Source: Methylopila sp. M107
GTDB lineage: Bacteria > Pseudomonadota > Alphaproteobacteria > Rhizobiales > Methylopilaceae
Direction: 5' to 3'
DNA: 64,000 nt
NCBI RefSeq assembly: GCF_000384475.1
Contig: NZ_ARWB01000001.1
Span: 908,022-972,021, forward strand
Shown here: positions 29,987 through 39,244 of the stretch, piece by piece
How positions within the stretch are numbered: position 1 is the stretch's first letter
How the letters are laid out: the number at the start of each line of letters is the position of its first letter
Translations under genes and position numbers: made by a program
Notes under the pieces: model-generated
Told to the model about the DNA's origin: nothing
The model's input: the letters and a program-made list of their open reading frames with translations, nothing else
Databases searched by the model: none

Positions 29987-31990
29987 ATGAGCGCACCGAG
30001 CATCGTTCCGACGGCGAGATCGGGCGGGACCGGCAAGATCGTCTCCGCGCGCGAGGCCGCGCGACTGATACGAACGGGCGACACGGTCGCGGTCAGCGGC
30101 TTCGCCGGCATCGGCGTCGCCGAGGAGGTGATCCACGAGCTCGCGGAGATCTACAAGGCGACCGACACCGAATCCGCCGCCTTCGGCAAGCCGAAGGACC
30201 TGACGCTGCTGTTCGGCGTCGGCCAGGGTCATCCGGTGACCGGGCGCGGGCTCAACCGCCTCGCCGAGCCAGGTCTCATCAAGCGCGTCATCGGCGGGCA
30301 CTTCAACTTCATCCCGGCGATCCAGCGGCTGGTCGTGGGCGACCAGATCGAGGGCTACAACCTGCCGCTCGGCCCGATCATCCATCTTTATCGCGACATC
30401 GCCGCCGGCAAGCCGGGACACCTGTCGAAGATCGGCCTCGGCACCTTTGTCGATCCGCGTTTCGGCGGCGGCAAGCTGAACGCCAGCACCGTCGAGAACA
30501 TCGTCGAACTCGTGACGCTCGGCGGAAACGAGTACCTGTTCTACAAGTCGATACCCATCAATGTCGGGATCATTCGCGGCACCACCGCCGACCCCGACGG
30601 CAACATCACGATGGAGCGTGAGGCGCTCACCATCGAGGCGCTCTCGCTCGCCACCGCCGCGCACAATTCCGGCGGACTGGTGATCGCCCAGGTGGAGCGG
30701 ATCGCCGAGCCCCGCACGCTCAATCCGCGCCAGGTCAAAATTCCCGGCGTGATGGTCGACTGCATCGTGGTCGCGCAGCCCGAAAACCACACGCAGACCT
30801 ATGGCGTGGCCTACAACCCGGCCTACGCCTCGGAGCTGCGCGTGCCGGTGACGTCGATCGAGCCGATGGCGATGAGCGAGCGCAAGGTCATCGCGCGCAG
30901 GGCCGCGATGGAGCTTCGGCCGAACAGCGTCATCAATCTCGGCGTCGGCATGCCCGAAGGCGTCGCGATGGTGGCGAACGAGGAGAAGATCGGCGACCTG
31001 ATGACGCTCACCGCCGAGCCCGGCGTCATCGGCGGCATCCCGGCCGGCGGCTTCAGCTTCGGCGCGGCGGTCAACGCGGACGCGATCCTCGACATCGGCT
31101 ACCAGTTCGACTTCTACGACGGCGGCGGCCTCGACATGGCGTTTCTGGGCCTCGCCCAGGCCGACAAGACCGGCAGCCTCAACGTCTCAAAGTTCGGCCC
31201 TCGACTCGCGGGGGCAGGGGGGTTCATCAACATCAGCCAGAACGCCAAGAAGGTGGTGTTCTGCGGCACGCTGACCGCCGGCGATCTCGACGTCTCAATC
31301 GTCGAGGGCAAGCTGGTGATCGAGCGGGACGGCAAGCAGAAGAAGTTCGTCGACGAGGTCGAGCACCGGACGTTTTCGGGCGCCTATGCGGCCGATATAG
31401 GTAAGGAGGTGATCTACGTCACGGAACGCTGCGTCTTCCGGCTCACAAAAGAAGGGCTAGAGCTCACCGAGATCGCGCCCGGCGTCGACGTCAAGCGGGA
31501 CATCCTGGACCAGATGGAGTTCACGCCCATCGTCAGGGAGCCGAAGCTGATGGACGCCCGGATCTTCGCGGACGAGCCGATGGGCTTGCGGGACGAGCTG
31601 CTCAAGATGCCGTTCGACGCGCGCTTCCGCTATGACGAGGAGCACAACATCCTGTTCCTGAACTTCGAGAACCTCGAGATGAAGTCGCTCGACCTCGTGA
31701 AAGCCGCCACCGACGCGATCAGCTCGATCGTCGGACCGCTCGGCCACAAGGTCTACGCCGTCGTCAACTATGACGGCTTCGTGCTCGACCGGGACGTCGA
31801 GGCCGCCTATCTCGACGCCGTGCAGGAAATGGGCAAGCGCTACTTCCTCGGCGTCACGCGCTTCACCACCAGCGCCTTCATGCACGCCAAGCTCGGCGAC
31901 GCGCTGGCCAACCGCGGCGTCGCCCCGCACATCTACGAATCCGAGACGGAAGCGAAGACGGCCCTGCGAGGGATCGCGCCCCGACGGTGA
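29987..31990 (+). CDS. Acyl-CoA:acetate/3-ketoacid CoA-transferase, fused alpha-beta with C-terminal extension
   Basis: This moves CoA between an acyl-CoA and a carboxylic acid. Alpha and beta halves are fused. The N-terminal half has GDTVAVSGFAGIGVAEEVI and the beta half carries the active-site Glu344 in AEPGVIGGIPAGG. It is 667 residues, about 130 longer than E. coli YdiF. The extra C-terminal part (from about residue 530) has an alpha/beta look (FLNFENLEMKSLDL, VYAVVNYDGF) and unknown role. It is downstream of the aldehyde dehydrogenase; GGAAGAAG lies just before the ATG. Confidence 0.88.
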   Translation: MSAPSIVPTARSGGTGKIVSAREAARLIRTGDTVAVSGFAGIGVAEEVIHELAEIYKATDTESAAFGKPKDLTLLFGVGQGHPVTGRGLNRLAEPGLIKRVIGGHFNFIPAIQRLVVGDQIEGYNLPLGPIIHLYRDIAAGKPGHLSKIGLGTFVDPRFGGGKLNASTVENIVELVTLGGNEYLFYKSIPINVGIIRGTTADPDGNITMEREALTIEALSLATAAHNSGGLVIAQVERIAEPRTLNPRQVKIPGVMVDCIVVAQPENHTQTYGVAYNPAYASELRVPVTSIEPMAMSERKVIARRAAMELRPNSVINLGVGMPEGVAMVANEEKIGDLMTLTAEPGVIGGIPAGGFSFGAAVNADAILDIGYQFDFYDGGGLDMAFLGLAQADKTGSLNVSKFGPRLAGAGGFINISQNAKKVVFCGTLTAGDLDVSIVEGKLVIERDGKQKKFVDEVEHRTFSGAYAADIGKEVIYVTERCVFRLTKEGLELTEIAPGVDVKRDILDQMEFTPIVREPKLMDARIFADEPMGLRDELLKMPFDARFRYDEEHNILFLNFENLEMKSLDLVKAATDAISSIVGPLGHKVYAVVNYDGFVLDRDVEAAYLDAVQEMGKRYFLGVTRFTTSAFMHAKLGDALANRGVAPHIYESETEAKTALRGIAPRR

Positions 31991-32087
31991 GGGCTGCTTC
32001 GGGGCCGGACCTCCAGCCGAAGTCGCGGAAGCAAGCGCTTCGGGGGCTTCACCGTCCGACGAAATCGACACGGTCTGTCCATTGTCG

Positions 32088-32106
32088 TTCCGGGCTTGTC
32101 CCGGAA
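32088..32106. terminator. Hairpin between the convergent CoA-transferase and acyl-CoA dehydrogenase genes
   Basis: TTCCGGG-CTTGT-CCCGGAA is a perfect 7-base-arm hairpin in the 173-base gap between two facing genes. It is derived from the dispersed repeat family. No T-run follows. Confidence 0.45.
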
Positions 32107-32163
32107 CCCATTTCCTCTGCGTTTCGATGTGTCGGGCGCGCGGCGAACCTATCGGACAGGCGC

Positions 32164-33900
32164 TCAGAATTCCGCGTCGTCCAGGGCCATAATCGACGCG
32201 GCCCCGTTGCGGATCGACGCTTCGAGGCCGAGCGTCTGCGGCAGAAGCCGATCGACGAAGAACCGGGCGATCCTGACCTTGCGGCCATCCGCCTCGCCGG
32301 CGCCGGCCGCCATGCGGACCCACATCCAGCCAAGGACGACAAGCGCGAACAGCCTGAGATAGTCGGTCGCCGCGGCGCCGCTCTCATGCGCGACGCTGGC
32401 GTTCTCCTGCAGAAGCCTCGTGACCGCCTCGAGACGCGCGAGCGCCTCCGCGACCGGCGCGACGAGCGCGGGATCGGCGGCCGAGGCGTCGAGCTCCTGT
32501 CTCACCAATGCGAAGAAGCGATGGGGCAGGTCTCCGCCCTCCATCGGGAGCTTGCGCGAAACCAGATCGATCGCCTGGATGCCGTTCGCGCCCTCGTAGA
32601 TCTGCGTGATCCGGGCGTCGCGCACGAACTGCTCCATGCCCCACTCGCGCACATAGCCGTGCCCGCCGAAGACCTGCTGGGAGACCACCGCCGTCTCGAA
32701 CCCCAGGTCCGTGAACGACGACTTGATGACCGGCGTCAGAAGCGCGACGAAGCCGTCGGCGTGGTCGCGGGCGGCCCGGTCGGGATGCCTGTCGGACCGG
32801 TCCAGCTGCAGGGCGGTCCAGACCGCGAGCGCCCGGCCGGCCTCGGTGAAGGCGCGCCCCGTCAGCAGCATCTTGCGGACGTCCGGGTGTTCGATGAGCT
32901 GGACCGGCCCGCGGGTCCCGTCGGCGGAGCGGCCCTGCAACCGCTCCCTGGCGTAGGTCGAGGCCCTCTGGACGGCGGCCTCGGCGACGCCGAGGCCCTG
33001 GACGCCGACAAACAGCCGCTCGGCGTTCATCATCGTGAACATGGCGTTGAGGCCGCGGCCGGGCTCTCCCACCAGCCAGGCCTTGGCGCCGTCGTAGTTC
33101 ATGACGCAGGTCGGCTGGGCGTGGATGCCCATCTTGCGCTCCAGCGCCCCGACCGAAAAGCCGTTGCGGTCGCCCAGTCCGCCCTCGCCGTTGAGGAGGA
33201 ACTTCGGCGCCAGGAACAGGCTGATGCCCTTCACGCCCTTCGGGGCGTCCGGCAGGCGCGCCAGCACGAGGTGGATGACGTTGCCGCCGAAATCGTGGTC
33301 GCCGGACGAGATGAAGATCTTGGTGCCGGTGATGCGAAAGGCGCCGTCGTCGTCAGGCTGCGCGCGCGTGGTCAGCAGGCCGAGGTCGCTGCCGGCCGAC
33401 GGTTCGGTCAACGCCATGGCGCCCGTCCACTCGCCCGAGATCATCTTCGGCAGGTAAGCGGCCTTCAGCCCGGCGTCCGCGTGCCGGGCGATCGCCGCCA
33501 CCGCGCCGCGGGTCAGGCCCGGGAACAGGCCGAAAGAGAGGTTCGCCGAGGACAGCATCTCGTCGAGCAGCAACTGAAGGACGTGGGGCAGGCCCTGGCC
33601 GCCGAACTCCGGATCGCCCGACAGGCCGCCCCACCCGGCGGCGACGAATGCCGCATAGGCCTCGGCGAAGCCCTTTGGGGTCGCGACGGCCCCGTTCTGG
33701 AGCCGGCAGCCTTCCTCGTCGCCGGATCGGTTCAAGGGTTCGATCACGCCGGCGCAGAACCGGCCGGCCTCTTCGAGGACGGCGGTCGCAAGCTCGGCGT
33801 TGACGTCCTCATAGCCGGGCAGTTCGCCGATCTGCCGGTCGAAGTCGAAGACGCGCAGGAGAAGCGCCATGTCGTCCGTCGGGGGGGCGTAGGTCGCCAT
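32164..33900 (-). CDS. Acyl-CoA dehydrogenase (long type, C-terminal extension)
   Basis: This FAD enzyme makes the alpha-beta double bond of acyl-CoA in beta-oxidation. The protein has 578 residues, the long FadE/DmdC-like type, not the 380-residue type. Signatures are MALTEPSAGSDLG, ITGTKIFISSGDHD, ERKMGIHAQPTCVM and the catalytic-base region QIYEGANGIQA with Glu436. A C-terminal helical domain (about 460-578) follows. It is the last gene of the eight-gene minus-strand acyl/PHA operon. Substrate range is unknown. Confidence 0.9.
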   Translation of the reverse strand: MATYAPPTDDMALLLRVFDFDRQIGELPGYEDVNAELATAVLEEAGRFCAGVIEPLNRSGDEEGCRLQNGAVATPKGFAEAYAAFVAAGWGGLSGDPEFGGQGLPHVLQLLLDEMLSSANLSFGLFPGLTRGAVAAIARHADAGLKAAYLPKMISGEWTGAMALTEPSAGSDLGLLTTRAQPDDDGAFRITGTKIFISSGDHDFGGNVIHLVLARLPDAPKGVKGISLFLAPKFLLNGEGGLGDRNGFSVGALERKMGIHAQPTCVMNYDGAKAWLVGEPGRGLNAMFTMMNAERLFVGVQGLGVAEAAVQRASTYARERLQGRSADGTRGPVQLIEHPDVRKMLLTGRAFTEAGRALAVWTALQLDRSDRHPDRAARDHADGFVALLTPVIKSSFTDLGFETAVVSQQVFGGHGYVREWGMEQFVRDARITQIYEGANGIQAIDLVSRKLPMEGGDLPHRFFALVRQELDASAADPALVAPVAEALARLEAVTRLLQENASVAHESGAAATDYLRLFALVVLGWMWVRMAAGAGEADGRKVRIARFFVDRLLPQTLGLEASIRNGAASIMALDDAEF

Positions 33901-33982
33901 CGAAAGCGCGTCCTTCTGAAAATGTCGGTCCTAAAGGGGGTCGTCCCGCCGCTCCGCGGCCGGCCGCGTCGGCGCGCTCCGC

Positions 33983-35119
33983 TCAGGCCGCTTCGAGCAC
34001 CATGGCGATGCCTTGACCGCCGCCGATGCATTGCGTGGCGAGCCCGTAGCGGCCGCCGTCGCGCTTCAGCAGCGCGGCCGCCTTGCCGACGAGACGGGCG
34101 CCGGTCGCGCCGAGCGGATGTCCGATCGCGATGGCGCCGCCGTCGCGGTTCAGCGCGGCCGGATCGATCTCGAGATCCCGGCAGCAGGCGAGCACCTGCG
34201 AGGCGAACGCCTCGTTCATCTCGATCACGTCGAGCTCCGAGACTGAGACGCCGGCGCGCGCGACGGCCTTGCGGGTCGCGGCGACGGGTCCGATCCCCAT
34301 GATTTCCGGAGCGCAGCCCGAGATGGCGAACCCGGCGATGCGCGCGAGCGGCTCGAGCCGGTGGGATTTCACGAAACGCTCGGAGCAGACGAGCACCGCG
34401 GAGGCTCCGTCCGTGAACGGCGAGGCGTTGCCGGCGGTGACGGAGCCGTCGTCCTTAAACACGGCCTTGAGCTGCCCGAGCTTTTCGCGGCTCGTGTCGG
34501 GCCTGACGCAGCCGTCTTTGGTGACCTTGCCTTCGATGGAGTCGATGGGCGCGATCTCGGCGGCGAAGCGGCTGTCGGCCTGCGCCTTGCCCGCCTTTCG
34601 ATGGCTTTCCAGAGCGTAGTCGTCCTGCTCCTCGCGCGTGACGCCATAGCGCGAGACGATGTTCTCCGCCGTCAGCCCCATGTTGAGGAAGGCGGCCTGC
34701 TGGTCGTCGTTCCAGCTCGGGTTCGGCGAGGGCTCGAAGCCCATCATCGGGATCCGCGTCATCGACTCCACGCCGCCCGCGACGAAGCAGTCGCCCGCGC
34801 CCATCGCGATCGAACCGGCCGCCATCTGCACCGCCTGCATGGACGAGCCGCACCAGCGGTTGACCGCGACGCCGCCCACCGTCTGCGGCAGCCCGGCGAG
34901 CAGGGCGACGCAGCGTCCGATGTTCAGCCCTTGCTCGCCTTCCGGGAAGGCGCAGCCCAGGATGACGTCCTCGATCGCGTGCGGATCGACGTTCCTGCGC
35001 CTCACCAGCTCGCGCACGACGCTCGCGGCCAGATCGTCGGGGCGAACCTCCGCCAGCTCTCCTTTTCGGGAGGGCGTGAAGGGCGAACGCAGATAGGCGG
35101 CGATGTAGGCCTGGGTCAT
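33983..35119 (-). CDS. Acetyl-CoA acyltransferase (thiolase)
   Basis: This cleaves 3-ketoacyl-CoA or condenses acetyl-CoA units. The protein has 378 residues. Catalytic residues are Cys90 in NRWCGSSMQA, the His of [13 protein letters not shown] and the second Cys of TQCIGGGQG. EMNEAFASQ is also present. The family is FadA-like. It is in the minus-strand operon between the acyl-CoA dehydrogenase (82 bases downstream) and the saccharopine-dehydrogenase-like gene (259 bases upstream). Confidence 0.92.
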   Translation of the reverse strand: MTQAYIAAYLRSPFTPSRKGELAEVRPDDLAASVVRELVRRRNVDPHAIEDVILGCAFPEGEQGLNIGRCVALLAGLPQTVGGVAVNRWCGSSMQAVQMAAGSIAMGAGDCFVAGGVESMTRIPMMGFEPSPNPSWNDDQQAAFLNMGLTAENIVSRYGVTREEQDDYALESHRKAGKAQADSRFAAEIAPIDSIEGKVTKDGCVRPDTSREKLGQLKAVFKDDGSVTAGNASPFTDGASAVLVCSERFVKSHRLEPLARIAGFAISGCAPEIMGIGPVAATRKAVARAGVSVSELDVIEMNEAFASQVLACCRDLEIDPAALNRDGGAIAIGHPLGATGARLVGKAAALLKRDGGRYGLATQCIGGGQGIAMVLEAA

Positions 35120-35378
35120 GCGGCGAATGTCCTCTGCGTCGTAGGCGCGGCGTCGGTCGGGACGCCTCGGTCGGCGCGGCCCGCTCGGGCTATCGACGAG
35201 GCGCGCCCGCCTTCCCTGGGATGGACGGTCGGACGCGCCTCGCGCCGCCTTCCGGCAAAGGCGGCCCCCTCCATTCCGCGACGCGCCCGCCGGCAGGAGG
35301 GAGAGATCGGCGGTTCGTCGGCGGAGCGTCGGGGCGCCGAGCGGGCGGCTCGCGCCGCCCGCCGACGGTCTCGATCGG

Positions 35379-36503
35379 TCAGTCCAGCTTGGTCACCACG
35401 GGCTTCATCGCGAACCCGAAGCTTTGCAGGACGCCGAGCAGCTCGTGATGGCCGAACGCCTGGCAAGCGGACGCGAAACCGACCTTCCGCGGCGGCGTCT
35501 GCAACAGCGAGTAAGCGAAGTAGGCCTGCAGCAAGCCGGTCTGCTTGTAGTTCGAGTTGCCATGGATCACGCAATGCACGCGGCTGAGCGGTCCGGAGGC
35601 GTAGACCGAGTCGATCGACCGGTTGAGCCGGGGATTCTCGCGCGGCGGCATGGCGCTCTGCACCGAGGCCGCGATCTTGCCGAGCTCGATCTCCTGCTGC
35701 TCCATGGGCAGCGGCTTGATGTCCTTCTCGTACATCTGGACCGTGCCGATGACGTTCAGCATGACCTCGCGGGCGAACACGCCGGCCGCGACCTTGACGT
35801 TCGCGACGCGCGGGTCGTTCTTGAACCAGACCGGATGGCTGGTGCCGCCCCAGGGCAGCGCGAGGCCCAGCGAATGCTGGCCGGGGATGACCACGTCGAA
35901 CTTGGTGTCGAGCGGCCACTCCTTGTACTGGTTCTGCTCGAGGTAATACCACTTCGCCTTGAGGATCGTGAAGATCGTCGCGACCGAGGCGGTCGTCGGA
36001 AACCCGCTCCAGAGCGTCAGCATGTCGAGCGTGTCGGCGCCGGGAGCGTTTTCGAGCGCGATCTGCGCCGCGATTTCGCCGGTCGTGTACATCTGCGCGA
36101 TGCCGGGCGACAGCAGCAGCCCCTTCTCGGCGAATTTGGCGCCCCAGCGTGCTTCCGCGTCGAGCACCCAGTCCTGCTCGCCGGTCGTATCCGTGTAATG
36201 GCAGCCCGACCGCAGGCAGGCTTCGACCACGTCAGGACCGAACTTGATGAACGGGCCGACCATGTTCAGCACGACGCTCGCGCCGGAGAACAGCTCGGTC
36301 AGAGCCTCGACATTGTGTTCGACCCCGACGACCTCGTAGTCGGCGGTTTCGACGCCGGGGATATTGTCGATCACGCTCTGGGTGCGCGCCTTGTCACGAC
36401 CGGCCGCGATGAACGGGATGTTGTATTCGCGCAAATATTCACAGACGAGACGCCCCGTATAACCGGATGCGCCGTAAACGATTACGGGTCTTTTGTCCGC
36501 CAT
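35379..36503 (-). CDS. Saccharopine dehydrogenase-like NAD(P)-binding protein
   Basis: The protein has 374 residues. An N-terminal Rossmann fold opens VIVYGASGYTGRLVCEYLRE, and NMVGPFIKFGPDVVEACLRSGCHYTDTTGEQDW (quoted here as the region about residues 78-110) is the saccharopine-reductase-type core. It ends FGFAMKPVVTKLD. These proteins are usually not lysine-pathway enzymes; some associate with lipids. In this operon, between two lipid-type dehydrogenases and a thiolase, an oxidoreductase role on an acyl substrate is likely but unproven. I use the ATG at 36503. Confidence 0.75.
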   Translation of the reverse strand: MADKRPVIVYGASGYTGRLVCEYLREYNIPFIAAGRDKARTQSVIDNIPGVETADYEVVGVEHNVEALTELFSGASVVLNMVGPFIKFGPDVVEACLRSGCHYTDTTGEQDWVLDAEARWGAKFAEKGLLLSPGIAQMYTTGEIAAQIALENAPGADTLDMLTLWSGFPTTASVATIFTILKAKWYYLEQNQYKEWPLDTKFDVVIPGQHSLGLALPWGGTSHPVWFKNDPRVANVKVAAGVFAREVMLNVIGTVQMYEKDIKPLPMEQQEIELGKIAASVQSAMPPRENPRLNRSIDSVYASGPLSRVHCVIHGNSNYKQTGLLQAYFAYSLLQTPPRKVGFASACQAFGHHELLGVLQSFGFAMKPVVTKLD

Positions 36504-36567
36504 TGTCAGTCTCCCAGAGTCCGATTTTCCGTGATTTGTTGATGTCGCCGACCGGGTGGTTCGCCCG

Positions 36568-37374
36568 TCAGCTGCCCATGCCGCCATCGACGGGCAGGCC
36601 GACGCCGGTGACGAACTTCGAGCCGTTGGACGCGAGGAACGTCACCGCGTCCGCGACTTCCTCGACCTCCGCGAGACGGCCGAGCGGCGTGAGCGCGACC
36701 ACCGTGCCGAGCGCGGTGTCGACGTCGGGGAACAGGCCGAGCCTGACGACGTCCTGGGCGAGCTGGACGCCCATCTCCGTCGCGATCAGGCCGGGATAGA
36801 CGCAGTTGACGCGGATCCCGTAACCGAGCTTGCCCGCCTCGGCCGCGGCGACCCGCGTGATCCGGTCGACGGCCGACTTCGTTCCCGAATAGGCCGCGAT
36901 GCCGGGGAACACGATGTTGGCCGACACGGAAGAGATGTTGACGATCGCGCCGCCGTTTCCGGCGGGACCGCCCGGTCGCATGGCGCGGAAGGCGTGCTTG
37001 ATGCCGAGCAGCATGCCGACATTGTTGATGTCGAACATGCGCCGCACGGTGACGGGGTCGATGTCGGAGATGAGCGCGGTGACCTCGGCGCCGGCGTTGT
37101 TGACGAGGATGTCGTACCCGCCGATCTGCGAGATCACGCTCGCAACCACGTTTTCCCACTGCGCCTCGTCGGTGACGTCGAGCTTCACGAAGCCGACCTT
37201 GGCGCCGCCCTGAGACAGTTTGCCGGCTGTCTCGCGGCCGAGATCTTCGGCGATGTCGCCGATCACCACATCGGCGCCGGAGTTCGCCAGCGCCTCCGCG
37301 ATGCTGGCGCCGATGCCGCGCGCGCCGCCGGTGACGAGGGCCTTTCGGCCAGCCAGGCTAAAACGATCACCCAT
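36568..37374 (-). CDS. Short-chain dehydrogenase/reductase (SDR 1)
   Basis: The protein has 268 residues and the classical SDR fold: cofactor motif TGGARGIG (about residues 16-23), NNAG (about 91-94), catalytic Ser in NISSVSAN, YSGTKSAVDR with the Tyr-x3-Lys pair, and a C-terminal GLPVDGGMG. It is NAD(P)-dependent and of unknown substrate; a 3-hydroxyacyl-CoA or hydroxybutyrate dehydrogenase role would suit the operon. A GGGAGG ribosome site precedes the ATG. Confidence 0.88.
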   Translation of the reverse strand: MGDRFSLAGRKALVTGGARGIGASIAEALANSGADVVIGDIAEDLGRETAGKLSQGGAKVGFVKLDVTDEAQWENVVASVISQIGGYDILVNNAGAEVTALISDIDPVTVRRMFDINNVGMLLGIKHAFRAMRPGGPAGNGGAIVNISSVSANIVFPGIAAYSGTKSAVDRITRVAAAEAGKLGYGIRVNCVYPGLIATEMGVQLAQDVVRLGLFPDVDTALGTVVALTPLGRLAEVEEVADAVTFLASNGSKFVTGVGLPVDGGMGS

Positions 37375-37566
37375 TTACGTTCCTCCCTTGGTCGGGCGCC
37401 CTGTCCGGGCGTCCCTTTTTTTCCTGAGTTCTGAATTTCGAACGCGGCCAGGCGCTGTCGGCGCGTGGTCTGCGGAAGATCTTCCGGTTTCGAACTAAAG
37501 CCCCGCCAAATCCGACAATCGGGAGCTCTTACTTTTGATGGCGATCCCGGATGTATCAATTATGTG

Positions 37567-38391
37567 TCAGAACATGAATCCGCCGCTGCACACGACAACC
37601 TGCCCGCTGATGTAGTTCGATTCCGGAATGCAGAACAAATACACGGCGCCAGCCGCCTCTTCCGGCGTTCCCGCCCGGCCGAGAGGAATTCCCGTCTCCA
37701 TCGTCTTGAGAACGTCCGGATTGACGCCGACCTTAATCTCGCGGCCTTCGACCTTGATGGCCCCCGCGCCGGCGGCGGCTTCCGTCAGCCGTGTCTTGAT
37801 CAGCCCGAACGCGACGCTGTTGACGTTGACCTTGAACCGGCCCCACTCCTTGGCCATCACCCGGGTCATGCCGTTGACGCCGGCCTTCGCCGCGCCGTAG
37901 CCAAGCTGTCCGGTGTTGCCGCCGACGCCGGCGAGCGAGGAGATGTTGACGACCTTGCGGACGACCTCGCGTCCTTCGTCGACTTCTTTCTTCGCTTGCT
38001 CGCGGATGAAATCGGCGGCCGCGCGCAGGATGCGGAACGGCGCCGTCATGTGGACGTCGATCATCGCGTACCACTGCTCGTCGGACATCTTTTGGATGAC
38101 GCTGTCCCACGTGTAGCCGGCGTTGTTGACGATGATGTCGAGCCCGCCGAACGTGTCGACGCCGGCCTTGACGAAGCGCGGACCGAACTCCGGGTCGGTG
38201 ACGCTGCCAACGCATGCGGCCGCGTCGGATCCGGCCTCGCGTATCGCGGCCACGGTCTCTTCGGCATGCGCGGGGTCGAGGTCGTTGACGACGATCCGGG
38301 CGCCGTCGGTCGCGAGCTTGAGCGCGATCTCGCGGCCGATGCCGCGACCCGCGCCGGTGATCAGCGCGACCTTACCCTCCAGCTTTTTCAT
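37567..38391 (-). CDS. Short-chain dehydrogenase/reductase, FabG-like (SDR 2)
   Basis: The protein has 274 residues with TGAGRGIG (about 12-19), NNAG, Ser in NISSLAGVGG, YGAAKAGVNGMTR (Tyr-x3-Lys) and a C-terminal SGQVVVCSGG. It looks like a 3-oxoacyl-ACP/acetoacetyl-CoA reductase, so it could supply hydroxyacyl-CoA for the neighbouring PHA synthase, acting as PhaB. It overlaps the PhaZ-like gene by 20 bases. A dehydrogenation role in beta-oxidation is equally possible. Confidence 0.88.
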   Translation of the reverse strand: MKKLEGKVALITGAGRGIGREIALKLATDGARIVVNDLDPAHAEETVAAIREAGSDAAACVGSVTDPEFGPRFVKAGVDTFGGLDIIVNNAGYTWDSVIQKMSDEQWYAMIDVHMTAPFRILRAAADFIREQAKKEVDEGREVVRKVVNISSLAGVGGNTGQLGYGAAKAGVNGMTRVMAKEWGRFKVNVNSVAFGLIKTRLTEAAAGAGAIKVEGREIKVGVNPDVLKTMETGIPLGRAGTPEEAAGAVYLFCIPESNYISGQVVVCSGGFMF

Positions 38392-39235
38392 CGTCTTTTC
38401 CTTCGTCGGGGCCTGCCAGAAACTCGCTCACGATCCGCGCGGATTCCTCCGCTTCCGAGATCAGGAAGAGGTGCCCGTCGTGGAAGACGTGGAGCCGGCT
38501 GTCGCGGATGAGCCGGGCCATCAGGCGCGCATTGACCAGCGGAATGACCGGGTCGTCGTCGCCCGCCATGATGAGGGTCGGTTGCCTGAGCAGCGGCAGC
38601 CACGGCACGCTGGTCCAGCCGAGCAGCGCGATCTGCTGCATCAGGTAGCCGCGCTTGCTGGTTCTGCGGTACTCGTCGACCATCGTCGGCTGTGTGCGGG
38701 CCTTGCCGCCATAGATCTCGCCAGCGATCGACTTGCGGTATTGCGGATCGTTGAACCGCCGCGGCGTGATGAACTTCGCCAGCACCGAGAGTTTTCCGGG
38801 CACCAGCAGGAAGCCCTGCGCCGTGGCCGCAAGCACCAGACGGCGGCAGCGACGCGGGTTCTGCAGCGCGAACTGCTGCGCCGCGGCTCCTCCCCACGAA
38901 ACGCCCAGCACGTCGACGCGGCCATAGTCCAGCGCGTTCAGCATGCGCGAGGCCAGCATCGACAGCATCCAGAGCCGGTACGGCACCGGCGACGGCCCGG
39001 ACTCGCCGACGCCCGGCACGTCGAATGCGATGGTCTCGATATCCCCCAACGCATCCGCGAACGGGGCGAGCAGTTCGAGGCTGGCCCCGATGCCGTTGAA
39101 CAGCAGCAAGGGAGGCCGGGCGGCGGCGCCGGGCCAGACCGCGACGCGAAGCGTCGTGCCCAGGACCTCGACCTGCCGAACGACCATCGGCCTCGCCGAC
39201 AGCTTTTTGACCGGAGCCGCGGAACTCTGTTGCAA
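38372..39235 (-). CDS. phaZ: Intracellular PHA depolymerase, PhaZ type (alpha/beta hydrolase)
   Basis: The protein has 287 residues and closely matches the pattern of medium-chain PHA depolymerase of pseudomonads: PPLLLFNGIGASLELLAPF (about residues 41-59), AFDVPGVGESG, GVSWGGAAAQQFA with nucleophile Ser113, VLAATAQGFLLVPGK, GWTSVPWL, AGDDDPVIPL with Asp228 and HDGHLFLIS with His255. It hydrolyses stored PHA to hydroxy-acids. It starts nine bases after the phaC stop, so the operon encodes both synthesis and breakdown. Confidence 0.85.
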   Translation of the reverse strand: MQQSSAAPVKKLSARPMVVRQVEVLGTTLRVAVWPGAAARPPLLLFNGIGASLELLAPFADALGDIETIAFDVPGVGESGPSPVPYRLWMLSMLASRMLNALDYGRVDVLGVSWGGAAAQQFALQNPRRCRRLVLAATAQGFLLVPGKLSVLAKFITPRRFNDPQYRKSIAGEIYGGKARTQPTMVDEYRRTSKRGYLMQQIALLGWTSVPWLPLLRQPTLIMAGDDDPVIPLVNARLMARLIRDSRLHVFHDGHLFLISEAEESARIVSEFLAGPDEGKDDEKAGG

Positions 39236-39244
39236 CTCGAAATC

